NCBI RefSeq assembly: GCF_030908625.1
Contig: NZ_CP133133.1
Coordinates: forward strand, 1,116,001 to 1,180,000
DNA: 64,000 nt
Reading direction: 5' to 3'
DNA from: Paludicola sp. MB14-C6
GTDB lineage: Bacteria; Bacillota; Clostridia; Oscillospirales; Ruminococcaceae
A program made the position numbers and the translations under genes. Position 1 is the stretch's first letter; each line of letters begins with the position of its first letter. The notes under the pieces were generated by a model. It was not told where the DNA came from. It was given only the letters and a program-made list of their open reading frames with translations, and did not search any database. Shown in pieces: positions 40,025-48,372 of this stretch.

Positions 40025-40035
40025 CAGCTTGTAGA

Positions 40036-40071
40036 AAAAGTCTCCTAAATTCGATGATTTAGGGGACTTTT
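40036..40071. terminator. Left subterminal hairpin of the IS
   Basis: 15-bp stem AAAAGTCTCCTAAAT / ATTTAGGGGACTTTT (one T-G pair). Probably blocks transcription entering the element. Confidence 0.65.
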
Positions 40072-40107
40072 GACGCGAAAAATGGTATAATTAAATAGGG
40101 TGATTAA

Positions 40108-41550
40108 ATGTTAGTTAAAGCTAAAAAAGACCGAACACAAGTAGAGTTTTTGTGCTTAGAAGAATTTATTCCAGCAGAACATTTGCTTAGAAAAATAGAT
40201 AGTGCAGTGGATTTCTGTCATATATATGATTTCGTAGAGGATTTGTATTGTAAAGATAATGGAAGACCAAGCATAGACCCAGTAGTACTAATCAAAATGG
40301 TCTTAATACAACATTTGTATGGAATAAGTTCGTTGCGCAAATTGGTAGAAGAAGTACAAATGAACTGTGCATATCGTTGGTTTTTAGGATATTTAATGAC
40401 AGAACAAATACCTCACTTTACAACAATAAGTTATGCCTTTAAACATAGATTTAACGAGAATACTATTGCATGCATTTTCAACTGGATATTGAATGAAATC
40501 AATGATATGGGATATCTTGACCCAGAGGTGGTATTTGTAGATGGAACCCATATAAAAGCAAATGCAAATATAAAAAAGGTTGTAAAGAAATCAATCCCCG
40601 TAGCAGCAAAACATTATGAGAAACAACTAATGGACGAAATCAATAAAGATAGAGAAGAACATAAAAAAAAGCCATTTGACGATACAAAGCCACCTAAAAT
40701 AGAAGAAAAAATCATCAATGAATCAACCACTGACCCTGAAAGCGGTGTATTTCATAAAGGAGAGCATAAGAAATGCCTTGCTTATGAAGCACATACAGCT
40801 TGTGACAAAAAAGGCTACATTGTAGATGTTCATGTAACAGCAGGCAATGTACATGACAGCGTAGCATTCGATGATTTGTATGATAAATTAAAAGAAAACC
40901 ACCCCGAAATCCAAACAATAGTGGCAGATAGTGCCTACAATACTCCCTATATTGCAAAAAGACTTATAGATGATGGAAAAGATTTATTAGTACCATATCG
41001 TAGACCAATGACAAAACAAGGCTTTTTTAAGAAATATGATTTTTCATATGATGAATATTTTGACTGTGTAGTATGTCCAAACAATAAAGTTTTACACTAT
41101 TCCACCACGAATAGAGAAGGATACAAAGAATTTAAAAGCAATCCAAACGACTGTAAAATCTGTGGGTTTCGTTACAAATGCACTGAAAGTAAAGAATTCC
41201 AGAAACAATACACAGTTCATGTTTGGCATGAGTACTTAGAGCAAGTTTCAGATATTCGTTATGCAATAAAATACAAAGATCTTTATGCACAGCGAAAAGA
41301 AACGATTGAGCGAGTTTTTGCTGATGCGAAAGAAAAATACGCAATGCGTTATACACCTTATCGAGGTCTTGCCCAAGTAACAAACTGGGTTAGGCTTAAA
41401 TTTGCGTGCATGAACCTTAAAAAGCTGGCAATACATAAGTGGAGGGTGAACTCTCCTTTTTGTATCCTTTCCACTTTTTTCAAATTTTCAACCATATATT
41501 CAAAAGCCCGACTTTGGTTACGCCAAAATCGGGCTTTTTCTTCAGACTGA
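40108..41550 (+). CDS. IS1182-family DDE transposase
   Basis: 480 residues. The N-terminal DUF772-type helical domain (CLEEFIPAEHLLRKIDSAVDF ... FKHRF) is followed by a DDE domain: first Asp in VVFVDGTHIKANANIKK, second in QTIVADSAYNTPYIAKRL, and the Glu in RKETIERVFADAKEKYAMRYT. A Cys cluster (CVVCPNN, CKICGFRYKC) lies between, normal for the family. The stop codon TGA is made of the last two bases of the element and the first base of the flanking repeat. The last 15 or so residues (KARLWLRQNRAF) are encoded by the right-end hairpin. A TATAAT box preceded by TGG (40085-40090) may drive it; the ribosome binding site (AGGGTGA) is modest. Confidence 0.92.
   Translation: MLVKAKKDRTQVEFLCLEEFIPAEHLLRKIDSAVDFCHIYDFVEDLYCKDNGRPSIDPVVLIKMVLIQHLYGISSLRKLVEEVQMNCAYRWFLGYLMTEQIPHFTTISYAFKHRFNENTIACIFNWILNEINDMGYLDPEVVFVDGTHIKANANIKKVVKKSIPVAAKHYEKQLMDEINKDREEHKKKPFDDTKPPKIEEKIINESTTDPESGVFHKGEHKKCLAYEAHTACDKKGYIVDVHVTAGNVHDSVAFDDLYDKLKENHPEIQTIVADSAYNTPYIAKRLIDDGKDLLVPYRRPMTKQGFFKKYDFSYDEYFDCVVCPNNKVLHYSTTNREGYKEFKSNPNDCKICGFRYKCTESKEFQKQYTVHVWHEYLEQVSDIRYAIKYKDLYAQRKETIERVFADAKEKYAMRYTPYRGLAQVTNWVRLKFACMNLKKLAIHKWRVNSPFCILSTFFKFSTIYSKARLWLRQNRAFSSD
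41502..41538. terminator. Right subterminal hairpin of the IS
   Basis: Stem AAAAGCCCGA / TCGGGCTTTT with inner TTTGG/CCAAA, then T. It lies inside the 3' end of the transposase frame. Confidence 0.7.
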
Positions 41551-41582
41551 AACTCCTACTACGGTTATTGTAGTAGGAGTTT
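41550..41582. repeat. 33-bp flanking repeat of the IS element, right copy
   Basis: Identical to 39992-40024. On the minus strand it ends the kinase gene at 41608. Confidence 0.85.
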
Positions 41583-41607
41583 TTACTTCTTATAATGGGG
41601 AATGTAT

Positions 41608-42495
41608 TTATTTTGATAGAAATTGATTTACTTCGGTTATTGTTGGGATAGACGGTGCTGCACCCATTTTGGATACTGCCAGTGCAGCGGCAGCAGATGC
41701 TCGTTTCAAAAGCATCGAACTTTCAACATTTTGTGTTAACCCTTGTAGAAAATATCCGGTAAAAGTATCCCCTGCTGCGGTTGTATCCACTATCGGCACA
41801 GAAAATATGGATTGAAAATAAACTTGACTACCGTCATAATAATAAACGCCATCTTTTCCAAGTGTTAATACAATTTTTGCACTTGGATATCTTATTTTCA
41901 GTTTTTCGATAATGGCTTGCGGGGACAGCTCATTGGAAAGCTCTGCACCTTCAATTTCATTCAACAAAAAGATGTTAACCTTGTTTAATGGAAGCGATAC
42001 TATATTTCTGTCAAAAGGAGATGGGTTGAATGCGATCTGCATCCCCTTTTTTGAAGCTTGATCTATAATGTATTCAAGTTGATTGACTTCATTTTGCAGT
42101 AAAAGCAAATCTCCTTCTGAAAATCCTTTCAAGGTATCATCAACTTGTTGCTTTGTTATGCATTGGTTTGCGCCACCATATAGCAAAATACAATTCTGAC
42201 CGTTTTTATCTACTTGAATGATTGCGTGGCCTGTTGGTTCGCCGACTTGCCTTACATATTTGGTATCGACTTTGGATTGTTCAAGCTGTTCTTTTAAAAA
42301 CAAGCCATCACTACCAATGCATCCAGCATGACATACAGCCGCTCCTGCTCGTGATAATGCAATAGATTGATTCAGGCCCTTCCCTCCACAAAACCGTTCC
42401 ATTACGTGAGATGAGATTGTTTCAGCGGGACGTACAAAATGGTCTACTTGATAAACATAATCAATATTAAGTGAACCAAAATTTAATACCCTCAC
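41608..42495 (-). CDS. PfkB-family sugar kinase (ribokinase-like)
   Basis: 295 residues. The PfkB signatures are GGKGLNQSIALSRAGA (about 38-53) and DTTAAGDTFTGYFLQGL (about 235-251) with the catalytic Asp in GDTF. The size and the N-terminal VLNFGSLNIDYVYQVDHFV match ribokinases. It would phosphorylate ribose or a similar furanose or nucleoside. It follows the ADP-ribosylglycohydrolase-family gene by 15 bp in the same operon, so ribose freed by that enzyme is a natural candidate substrate. No transporter is linked. Confidence 0.88.
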   Translation of the reverse strand: MRVLNFGSLNIDYVYQVDHFVRPAETISSHVMERFCGGKGLNQSIALSRAGAAVCHAGCIGSDGLFLKEQLEQSKVDTKYVRQVGEPTGHAIIQVDKNGQNCILLYGGANQCITKQQVDDTLKGFSEGDLLLLQNEVNQLEYIIDQASKKGMQIAFNPSPFDRNIVSLPLNKVNIFLLNEIEGAELSNELSPQAIIEKLKIRYPSAKIVLTLGKDGVYYYDGSQVYFQSIFSVPIVDTTAAGDTFTGYFLQGLTQNVESSMLLKRASAAAALAVSKMGAAPSIPTITEVNQFLSK

Positions 42496-42510
42496 AATAC
42501 CCCCCCTAAT

Positions 42511-43812
42511 TTATTGATTATTCAATGCTAAGCGACAATATCGTTTGACAATATCATCAATTTTCATAGATGGTACACCATTCATATAAGTATAGACGGT
42601 ATTATGAAAGCCCTCTGTCCAATGAGATGGTATATTGTGAGCTCCATAAATCGCACCAATAACGCTTCCCGCAGTTGCCGCTGTACAATCATTATCTAGC
42701 CCCATTGCAACTATTTCAGAAATTGTCTTTGTAAAATCGCCATTACCAAGCAATAGACCCATAACCGTTAAACAAGCATTATTATTGGTATGTACAGGAT
42801 GCATGCCTGCAAATCTCTTATCAACAGCATCTCTTGCTTCTTGATAATTACTAATTCGCTTACCTTCTTCAATTGCCCATCGCACATCTTGATATAAATT
42901 GCATTCTTGTGGTATTTCGGTTAACCCGATTTCTATTGCTTCAAGAGGTGTATCTACACAAAATGCGGCAGCCTGTACAGCTGCAAAGAACATCTCTCCG
43001 TAAATTCCATTTCTCCTATGACTTAAGTATGCATCTCGATATGCAAACTCAGCAGCTCGTTCCGGATTTCCTGCACAAACATAAGCCCAGCCATCGGAAC
43101 GAATATCGGCACCAATCCACTGCACGTATGGATTTCCTACAACGCCTACCTGTTCAATTGACATACCTTTTTTGAGATTATTTAATGCAACTTCTTCAGC
43201 GGTACATGCTACGGGCAAAAATGTTTTCCAAATTTCGCCTACATCTCTTGTTGTAAAATTGTATCCATACTTTTCAATCGTAAAAATCGGAATTAAGGTA
43301 TAGGTGATATCATCATCGACTGGAACCCCGTTTATGCCTGACTTTGTGTAAGCAGAAAGTGGAGATATACCATAATGCAATTCATCAGAATAATATACGC
43401 CATTCCAATAGTGAGTTGGTGGAAAAGGAGTATCAAATTGGCTTGCCAGTTGCTTCATTTTAGGAATTGGCCATGATTCAACGGGTACGCCAAGGGTACA
43501 GCCGATAAAGCGGCCTAAAATTGCACCGGCCATCTTATTAGTAAATTCTTTTTTTCCATATTCAAAGGTCAGTTTTCTTGGACCTGAAGTTCTTAACTGT
43601 TTAATTTCATCTAATAAATCAGGTTCCTTTTTTGCCAGTTCTTCGTCTTCCTCTATATGTTGTATTTCAAAAAGCTTTTGTTCTAAGCTTTGAACCATTT
43701 CTTGTTTGATTTTCTCAACTTGTTGTTCACAACCGTATTCAGTTTTCAAATTAGCATAGTCTGTTATTTGGTTAATCAGCTGATTAACAGAATTAAAATC
43801 CGTATATTTCAT
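42511..43812 (-). CDS. ADP-ribosylglycohydrolase-family (DraG/ARH-like) protein
   Basis: 433 residues. About 105 N-terminal helical residues precede the ARH fold: NKMAGAILGRFIGCTLGVPVE, the metal-site block VPVDDDITYTLIPIFTIEKYG, and the C-terminal metal-site block VAMGLDNDCTAATAGSVIGAIYGA. Family members remove ADP-ribose from proteins or hydrolyse related N-ribosides. The Asp residues of both metal sites are retained, so it is likely active. Operon with a ribokinase-like gene and divergent from an AraC regulator suggests catabolism of a ribosylated compound rather than reversal of protein modification; that is inference. Confidence 0.82.
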   Translation of the reverse strand: MKYTDFNSVNQLINQITDYANLKTEYGCEQQVEKIKQEMVQSLEQKLFEIQHIEEDEELAKKEPDLLDEIKQLRTSGPRKLTFEYGKKEFTNKMAGAILGRFIGCTLGVPVESWPIPKMKQLASQFDTPFPPTHYWNGVYYSDELHYGISPLSAYTKSGINGVPVDDDITYTLIPIFTIEKYGYNFTTRDVGEIWKTFLPVACTAEEVALNNLKKGMSIEQVGVVGNPYVQWIGADIRSDGWAYVCAGNPERAAEFAYRDAYLSHRRNGIYGEMFFAAVQAAAFCVDTPLEAIEIGLTEIPQECNLYQDVRWAIEEGKRISNYQEARDAVDKRFAGMHPVHTNNNACLTVMGLLLGNGDFTKTISEIVAMGLDNDCTAATAGSVIGAIYGAHNIPSHWTEGFHNTVYTYMNGVPSMKIDDIVKRYCRLALNNQ

Positions 43813-43849
43813 TTTTCTTCCCCTAAAGAGTATTTTTTGTTTACTTTGG

Positions 43850-43877
43850 TTTACAAATTTTTTATAATATATATAAT
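43850..43877 (+). promoter_or_regulatory. Possible promoter of the AraC-family gene
   Basis: TTTACA, 16-bp spacer, TATAAT in a very AT-rich divergent region. Confidence 0.45.
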
Positions 43878-43921
43878 AATATTATTAATTATTATTTTCT
43901 ACGCAAAAACGAGGTAAATAT

Positions 43922-44794
43922 ATGCAAAATCAATCATCCAGCAAATATAGCGTCCGTTATTCTCCTTATTCTGATTTTAATAACCAAGACCGTCTTCCTT
44001 ATCACTTAGAACATTGTTTATTACCATACCTAATTGAAGAACTGCATTATCATGATGGTATTGAACTTGGCTACTGCAGTTCAGGATGCGGTGTTTTTAT
44101 TATAGGCAAAGAAATCATTTCATTTCAAGCCCCGTGTGTTACCATTATTTATCCAAAGCAATTTCATAAAGCCAAAAGCACAGGTAGCTCATATAGCGAT
44201 TGGCAGTTTGCTTCTTTTTCGCCCCAAATGCCATTGTCGCATCTCAATTTCATTGGGCCGGTACTACAAGCTCCCGATTGTTCACAGTCAATTTACTATC
44301 AAAATAACATTCTTTTCACTTTAATTAAAGAGCTAATTATAGAATTACAAAACAAAGAAATGGATTATTTAAAAAGTGCAACTGGTTTGTTAAAAAGTAT
44401 CTTGGTGAAGCATAGCCGAGTAACCTCAAATCACTCCAACAACCCCAATAGTGCCTCTATCCTAACACGTATCGGCCCTATTTTAAACTATATCAGCCAT
44501 AACTACAAGCAAAGTTTATCGGTAAATGAAATTGCTTCTTCTTTTCATATCAGTCCTGCAACATTGCGACGTTGGTTTTCTGACTCGATTCATTCTTCAC
44601 CACTCCAATATCTACATAAAGTACGTACCACAACGGCATCGTCGCTATTAATTAACACAGATTTATCCGTATTGGAGGTTGCAATTGAGGTTGGCTATCA
44701 ATCACAATCTAGCTTTCAACGGCAATTTCAACGGCAATTTCACTGCTCTCCGACACAATATATTACGCAGAATCGTAATCAAAAGGCAAAATAG
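43922..44794 (+). CDS. AraC-family transcriptional regulator
   Basis: 290 residues. An N-terminal cupin-like sensor domain (HYHDGIELGYCSSGCGVFIIGKEIISFQAPCVTIIYPKQFHKA, about 40-85) is followed by a C-terminal AraC double HTH (about 185-285: LSVNEIASSFHISPATLRRWFSDSIHSSPLQYLHKVR and LSVLEVAIEVGYQSQSSFQRQFQRQFHCSPTQY). Divergent from the ADP-ribosylglycohydrolase/kinase operon, which it probably activates on binding a sugar or nucleoside. Confidence 0.9.
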   Translation: MQNQSSSKYSVRYSPYSDFNNQDRLPYHLEHCLLPYLIEELHYHDGIELGYCSSGCGVFIIGKEIISFQAPCVTIIYPKQFHKAKSTGSSYSDWQFASFSPQMPLSHLNFIGPVLQAPDCSQSIYYQNNILFTLIKELIIELQNKEMDYLKSATGLLKSILVKHSRVTSNHSNNPNSASILTRIGPILNYISHNYKQSLSVNEIASSFHISPATLRRWFSDSIHSSPLQYLHKVRTTTASSLLINTDLSVLEVAIEVGYQSQSSFQRQFQRQFHCSPTQYITQNRNQKAK

Positions 44795-44827
44795 CGTTTT
44801 ATAGTAAGATATTTATCATAAATCATT

Positions 44828-44871
44828 ATCCATCTAATCTTGATAGAGTTAAGATTAGATGGATATTTTTT
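44828..44871 (+). terminator. Terminator of the AraC-family gene
   Basis: 14-bp stem ATCCATCTAATCTT / AAGATTAGATGGAT, then ATTTTTT. The remainder of 44872-45135 is AT-rich with no clear sigma-A promoter. Confidence 0.85.
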
Positions 44872-45135
44872 ACCCAACCAAACGTTTCAATGAATTTTAA
44901 CATTGCTCTAGTACAAATGAAATAATTATGCTATACTATATTAAGGTAAATATTTCTAATATAAAAAGAAAATATATACTTTTGTCTTGCTTTCATTATA
45001 ACAAAAACAAGGTAATATGCAATAACATATTGCTGTTTATATTATTTTTCATTCGTTTTTATTTGGAAAATTAATAAAATTTAATTGTAGCTTTTTGCCA
45101 CTTTGATTTGTATTAAAGATGAAGGAGGTTCTTTT

Positions 45136-45618
45136 ATGATAAAATCGTTGCGAACAGACGATTGTATTGATGAAGTTATTTCGCAATACTCCGCAATGGT
45201 TTATCGCCTCGCTTTGTCGCAAACAAAAAACAGCAGCGATGCAGATGACATTTTTCAGGACGTCTTTTTGCGTTATATCAAGAATGCTCCTAATTTTGAT
45301 AGTGAAGAACATAGAAAGGCTTGGCTCATTCGTGTAACCTTGAATTGCTGTAAAAACCTATGGAATTCGAGTTGGAGAAAGCAAACTACAGAGTTAGATG
45401 AATCTCTTGCTTTTGAAACGCCCGAGCAATATGAGCTTTATCATACCATTTGTTCTTTACCCAAAAACTATCGAGCTGTCATCCAACTATTTTATTATGA
45501 AGATCTATCCATCGAACAAATCAGTCAGATTTTAAAGGCAAAACCTGCTACTGTTCGAACTTGGCTTACCCGTGCAAGGGGTTTGCTAAAAGAACAACTG
45601 AAAGGAGAGATTGACTAA
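45136..45618 (+). CDS. ECF-type RNA polymerase sigma factor
   Basis: 160 residues from the ATG at 45136 after AAGGAGG. Region 2 (YSAMVYRLALSQTKNSSDADDIFQDVFLRYIK) and region 4 (CSLPKNYRAVIQLFYYEDLSIEQISQILKAKPATVRTWLTRARGLLKEQL) are complete. The stop overlaps the start of the next gene (TAATG), so sigma and the putative anti-sigma factor are coupled. Such ECF genes usually control their own operon. Confidence 0.92.
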   Translation: MIKSLRTDDCIDEVISQYSAMVYRLALSQTKNSSDADDIFQDVFLRYIKNAPNFDSEEHRKAWLIRVTLNCCKNLWNSSWRKQTTELDESLAFETPEQYELYHTICSLPKNYRAVIQLFYYEDLSIEQISQILKAKPATVRTWLTRARGLLKEQLKGEID

Positions 45619-46727
45619 TGTTCAAAAACGACTTTCAGGAACTACAACGGCAAATTAACCCTAGTGATGCCTTAATTGAACAAACAAAATCAAAGATGCA
45701 TCAAGCTCTCCAACAAAAAAAATCGAAGAAAATAATGAAAATTATCTATCGAACTACCGCTACAGCTGCTTGCTTTCTCTTTGTGGCTGTAACGGGTTAT
45801 TGCTGGAACGACATAACAAATGTCGCTAAAGAAATGACGCATAAAGCTGCCATTTATAACTCTTCAGCAACGAGTGGCATTGCAAATGATATTATGATTT
45901 CTGATGTTACACATTCTTCGAGCAAGAAAGATTCAGCCGCTACAGCTTCTGAAAGTAAACAAGCAAATACATCTTCTCAATCACAAGAATCAGCAAAAAA
46001 TGATAGTAAAGAGCTTTCTATTAACGCTGAGTCAAAAAACACCAATGGTAACGAAAATTCCAGCCAACCTGCTAATGTCGAAAATCCAAGTTTGGAAATT
46101 CAAAAAGCCCCTCCTGCTACCTCTAATACAATTCTAACCTATTTAGAGCCAGGTGTACATTCCAATTCGGTTCGATTAAATAATGGTTCTTTAAATTTTG
46201 TATCACCGGAAAAAGCTTTTATAAAGCCTTTTGCATTCAGCTTTTTCAAACCCGATTTTACCGATTGGACACAAGAACAGTATTTCAAGTATTTAGGGCG
46301 AGATCCTAGACCAACTGAAATTCCTTTGGATTTATCCTTAACCAATTTAGATCATGACAGTAAATTAAAACTTATCGTTCATAAAGATGGCACAGTAGCA
46401 AATGATAACATTACGTTTACCTATTGTGCAAAGGATGATAAAAAAGCTGTTGTGCATCGACAACTTCAAATTACAACCGGTAAAGATAAAATTCCAAAGT
46501 CGGAGCTGCTTTTTTATTTTGATAAAGAAAATGCTTCGGAGATAAAAGATATCCCGATTAACGTTGGGTATCAAAGCAAAACTTTACTAAACGAAAAAAA
46601 AGAGCCAATTAAAACTTACGATGTTTATTTTACACAGTTTCTTTATAAGGATATTGGATATTATATGGAAACGCAATGTTTAACACAAGAAGAGTTTATC
46701 AACATATTGCTGTCTATAATAAAATAA
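45618..46727 (+). CDS. Probable anti-sigma factor, membrane protein
   Basis: 369 residues. A short cytoplasmic N-terminal region (about 1-45) with helical character precedes one membrane segment (RTTATAACFLFVAVTGYCW, about 46-64), a Ser/Lys/Asn-rich linker (about 95-160) and an extracytoplasmic domain (about 170-369) that I do not recognise. Translational coupling to the ECF sigma gene and the one-TM topology suggest it holds the sigma factor inactive until a surface signal arrives. No zinc anti-sigma motif is seen. Confidence 0.65.
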   Translation: MFKNDFQELQRQINPSDALIEQTKSKMHQALQQKKSKKIMKIIYRTTATAACFLFVAVTGYCWNDITNVAKEMTHKAAIYNSSATSGIANDIMISDVTHSSSKKDSAATASESKQANTSSQSQESAKNDSKELSINAESKNTNGNENSSQPANVENPSLEIQKAPPATSNTILTYLEPGVHSNSVRLNNGSLNFVSPEKAFIKPFAFSFFKPDFTDWTQEQYFKYLGRDPRPTEIPLDLSLTNLDHDSKLKLIVHKDGTVANDNITFTYCAKDDKKAVVHRQLQITTGKDKIPKSELLFYFDKENASEIKDIPINVGYQSKTLLNEKKEPIKTYDVYFTQFLYKDIGYYMETQCLTQEEFINILLSIIK

Positions 46728-46747
46728 TATAAGGTGAGGATGATTTC

Positions 46748-47683
46748 ATGAAAAGGCTCTTTACCATTCTCGTTAGCATTGTTCTTATTACAGCTTTCCT
46801 ATTAACAGGATGTCAACGTTCAGATAAACATGATGCCCCCGGATACTCGCAAAATAAAACAGCCAATTCAGTTAATAAAGCCGAGCAAGACTCTGTAATT
46901 GCACAAGACGGAGTAAGTACTGCGAAAGACAACAAAATTACTGTTCCTGAAACAAATCGCAAACTCATTCGCAACGTTTCGCTTACCATTCAAACAAAGG
47001 AATTCGATAAGCTCAATACAGCAATATCACAAAAAATATACCAATCCAGCGGATATGTTGAAAGTTCAGAAGTTTTCGGGAATTCCAAACTATCAAACAG
47101 TTCCCGTAATTGCAATATGGTAATTCGTATTCCTAAAACAAAACTGGATGAGTTTATTTCAACCATAAGCGGATTGGGTACCGTTATTAGTAAGCAAGAA
47201 ACTACCCAAGACATCACACTCAATTATATAGACGTTGACAGCCACAAAAAAGCACTTCAAGTAGAGCAAGACCGATTACTTGCTTTACTAGAAAAAGCAA
47301 ACAAACTTGAAGATATTATTGCTTTAGAGCAAAGATTATCGCAAGTTCGATATGAAATCCAAACCTATGAATCCCAGCTTCGTACCTATGATAATCAAGT
47401 GGATTACAGCACTGTTCAATTGAGCATAAATGAAGTCGAACGTGTTACCCAAAAAGATGATGGAACCATGTGGAGTAAAATTGCTACCGGATTTAGCAAC
47501 AACCTTCATAAAATCGGATATGGACTAGAAGCCTTTTTCATTTGGCTTTTATCTAATATTATCTTCATCATTTTATTTGCAGGTGTTGTTACTTTGGCTA
47601 TATTGTGGATAAAACGTATTGTCAAAAAAAGAAAGCACCTTCCTGCAGCCTCAGAAGAGGCAAAAATCCCCCCACAAAAATAG
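46748..47683 (+). CDS. DUF4349 lipoprotein
   Basis: 311 residues. The signal peptide ends in a lipobox (LLTGC). The DUF4349 domain runs from about 75 to 270 (NRKLIRNVSLTIQTKEFDKL ... QETTQDITLNYIDVDSHKKAL), including a coiled coil (RLLALLEKANKLEDIIALEQRLSQVRYEIQTYESQL), followed by a C-terminal membrane segment (AFFIWLLSNIIFIILFAGVVTLAILWI). DUF4349 proteins commonly accompany ECF sigma/anti-sigma pairs. Function unknown. Third gene of the ECF operon. Confidence 0.85.
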   Translation: MKRLFTILVSIVLITAFLLTGCQRSDKHDAPGYSQNKTANSVNKAEQDSVIAQDGVSTAKDNKITVPETNRKLIRNVSLTIQTKEFDKLNTAISQKIYQSSGYVESSEVFGNSKLSNSSRNCNMVIRIPKTKLDEFISTISGLGTVISKQETTQDITLNYIDVDSHKKALQVEQDRLLALLEKANKLEDIIALEQRLSQVRYEIQTYESQLRTYDNQVDYSTVQLSINEVERVTQKDDGTMWSKIATGFSNNLHKIGYGLEAFFIWLLSNIIFIILFAGVVTLAILWIKRIVKKRKHLPAASEEAKIPPQK

Positions 47684-47722
47684 AGATAGAATAAATATAT
47701 GAAAAAGAGTTTTATATAAACG

Positions 47723-47760
47723 GAAAAGGAATCCCCGCTATAAAGTGGGGATTCCTTTTC
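47723..47760 (+). terminator. Terminator of the ECF operon
   Basis: 14-bp stem GAAAAGGAATCCCC / GGGGATTCCTTTTC. Confidence 0.85.
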
Positions 47761-47773
47761 TATATAAATACAG

Positions 47774-47802
47774 TTGCATATATTATTGTTTTCAGCTAAA
47801 AT
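47774..47802 (+). promoter_or_regulatory. Promoter of the carbonic anhydrase gene
   Basis: TTGCAT, 17-bp spacer, TAAAAT, 34 bp before the start codon. Confidence 0.65.
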
Positions 47803-47835
47803 GGAAATAATTAATAACAAAAGTGAGGCGAGCAT

Positions 47836-48372
47836 ATGCAGCTTATTAAGATTACTTCTCAAGACCAAATTCCACAAAAATATCAGAATACACCACTCGG
47901 AAAACTAATAGAATATCAAAACCTCGGGAAGCAACTAGATGAATATCATTCCGCACAACTTCTTGTAAGTATGTGTATGGACAATCGCAAACAGCTTAGA
48001 ATTCCTGAAAATTTTGCATATATTATTCGAACAGGAGGAGCCAACTTAAGATACAGCGAATTCAAAGTATCTTATGCAATTGCGATTGGCGGAATTAAGC
48101 AAGTTGCTTTAATTGCACATGATTGCTGCGGTATGGTAAACCTAATGTCCAAACGAACACAATTTATTGATGGACTTGTGCAAAATGCAGGTTGGGATAA
48201 ATCACGTGCAGAAGAGCATTTTTTGAATTATGCACCCATGTTTGAAATTGATAACGAAGCGGAATTTGTTGTAGATGAAGCACAACGGCTTTCAAAAAAA
48301 TATCCTAAAATTGAAATTGTGCCATTATATTACTCCTTATCAGATAACCAATTAAGTTTTATACTATCTTAA
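47836..48372 (+). CDS. Beta-carbonic anhydrase family protein
   Basis: 178 residues. The zinc ligands are Cys47 in SMCMDNRK (with the Asp49/Arg51 dyad) and His95/Cys98 in IAHDCCGM; R65-TGGA stands for the usual RNAG. This is the catalytic set of beta-class carbonic anhydrases, which interconvert CO2 and bicarbonate. The protein is smaller than plant-type enzymes and the RTGG variation places it in a divergent clade, so activity is probable but not certain. Its 3' end overlaps the converging HTH gene by 9 bp. Confidence 0.78.
   Translation: MQLIKITSQDQIPQKYQNTPLGKLIEYQNLGKQLDEYHSAQLLVSMCMDNRKQLRIPENFAYIIRTGGANLRYSEFKVSYAIAIGGIKQVALIAHDCCGMVNLMSKRTQFIDGLVQNAGWDKSRAEEHFLNYAPMFEIDNEAEFVVDEAQRLSKKYPKIEIVPLYYSLSDNQLSFILS

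Larger units (their letters stand above)
40025..41549 (+). mobile_element. IS1182-family insertion sequence, about 1525 bp
   Basis: The ends are imperfect inverted repeats, left CAGCTTGTAGAAAAAGTC and right (read inward) CAGTCTGAAGAAAAAGCC, matching at about 14 of 18 positions. Directly outside on each side lies the same 33-bp palindrome. The single transposase frame spans nearly all of it. Both ends carry subterminal hairpins. It appears intact and recent, since the flanking repeats are identical. Confidence 0.85.

Noticed and set aside
39992..41582. Hairpin repeats as a CRISPR or integron attC array
   Set aside because: Only two copies, separated by a complete IS with its own inverted repeats; no cas or integrase gene.
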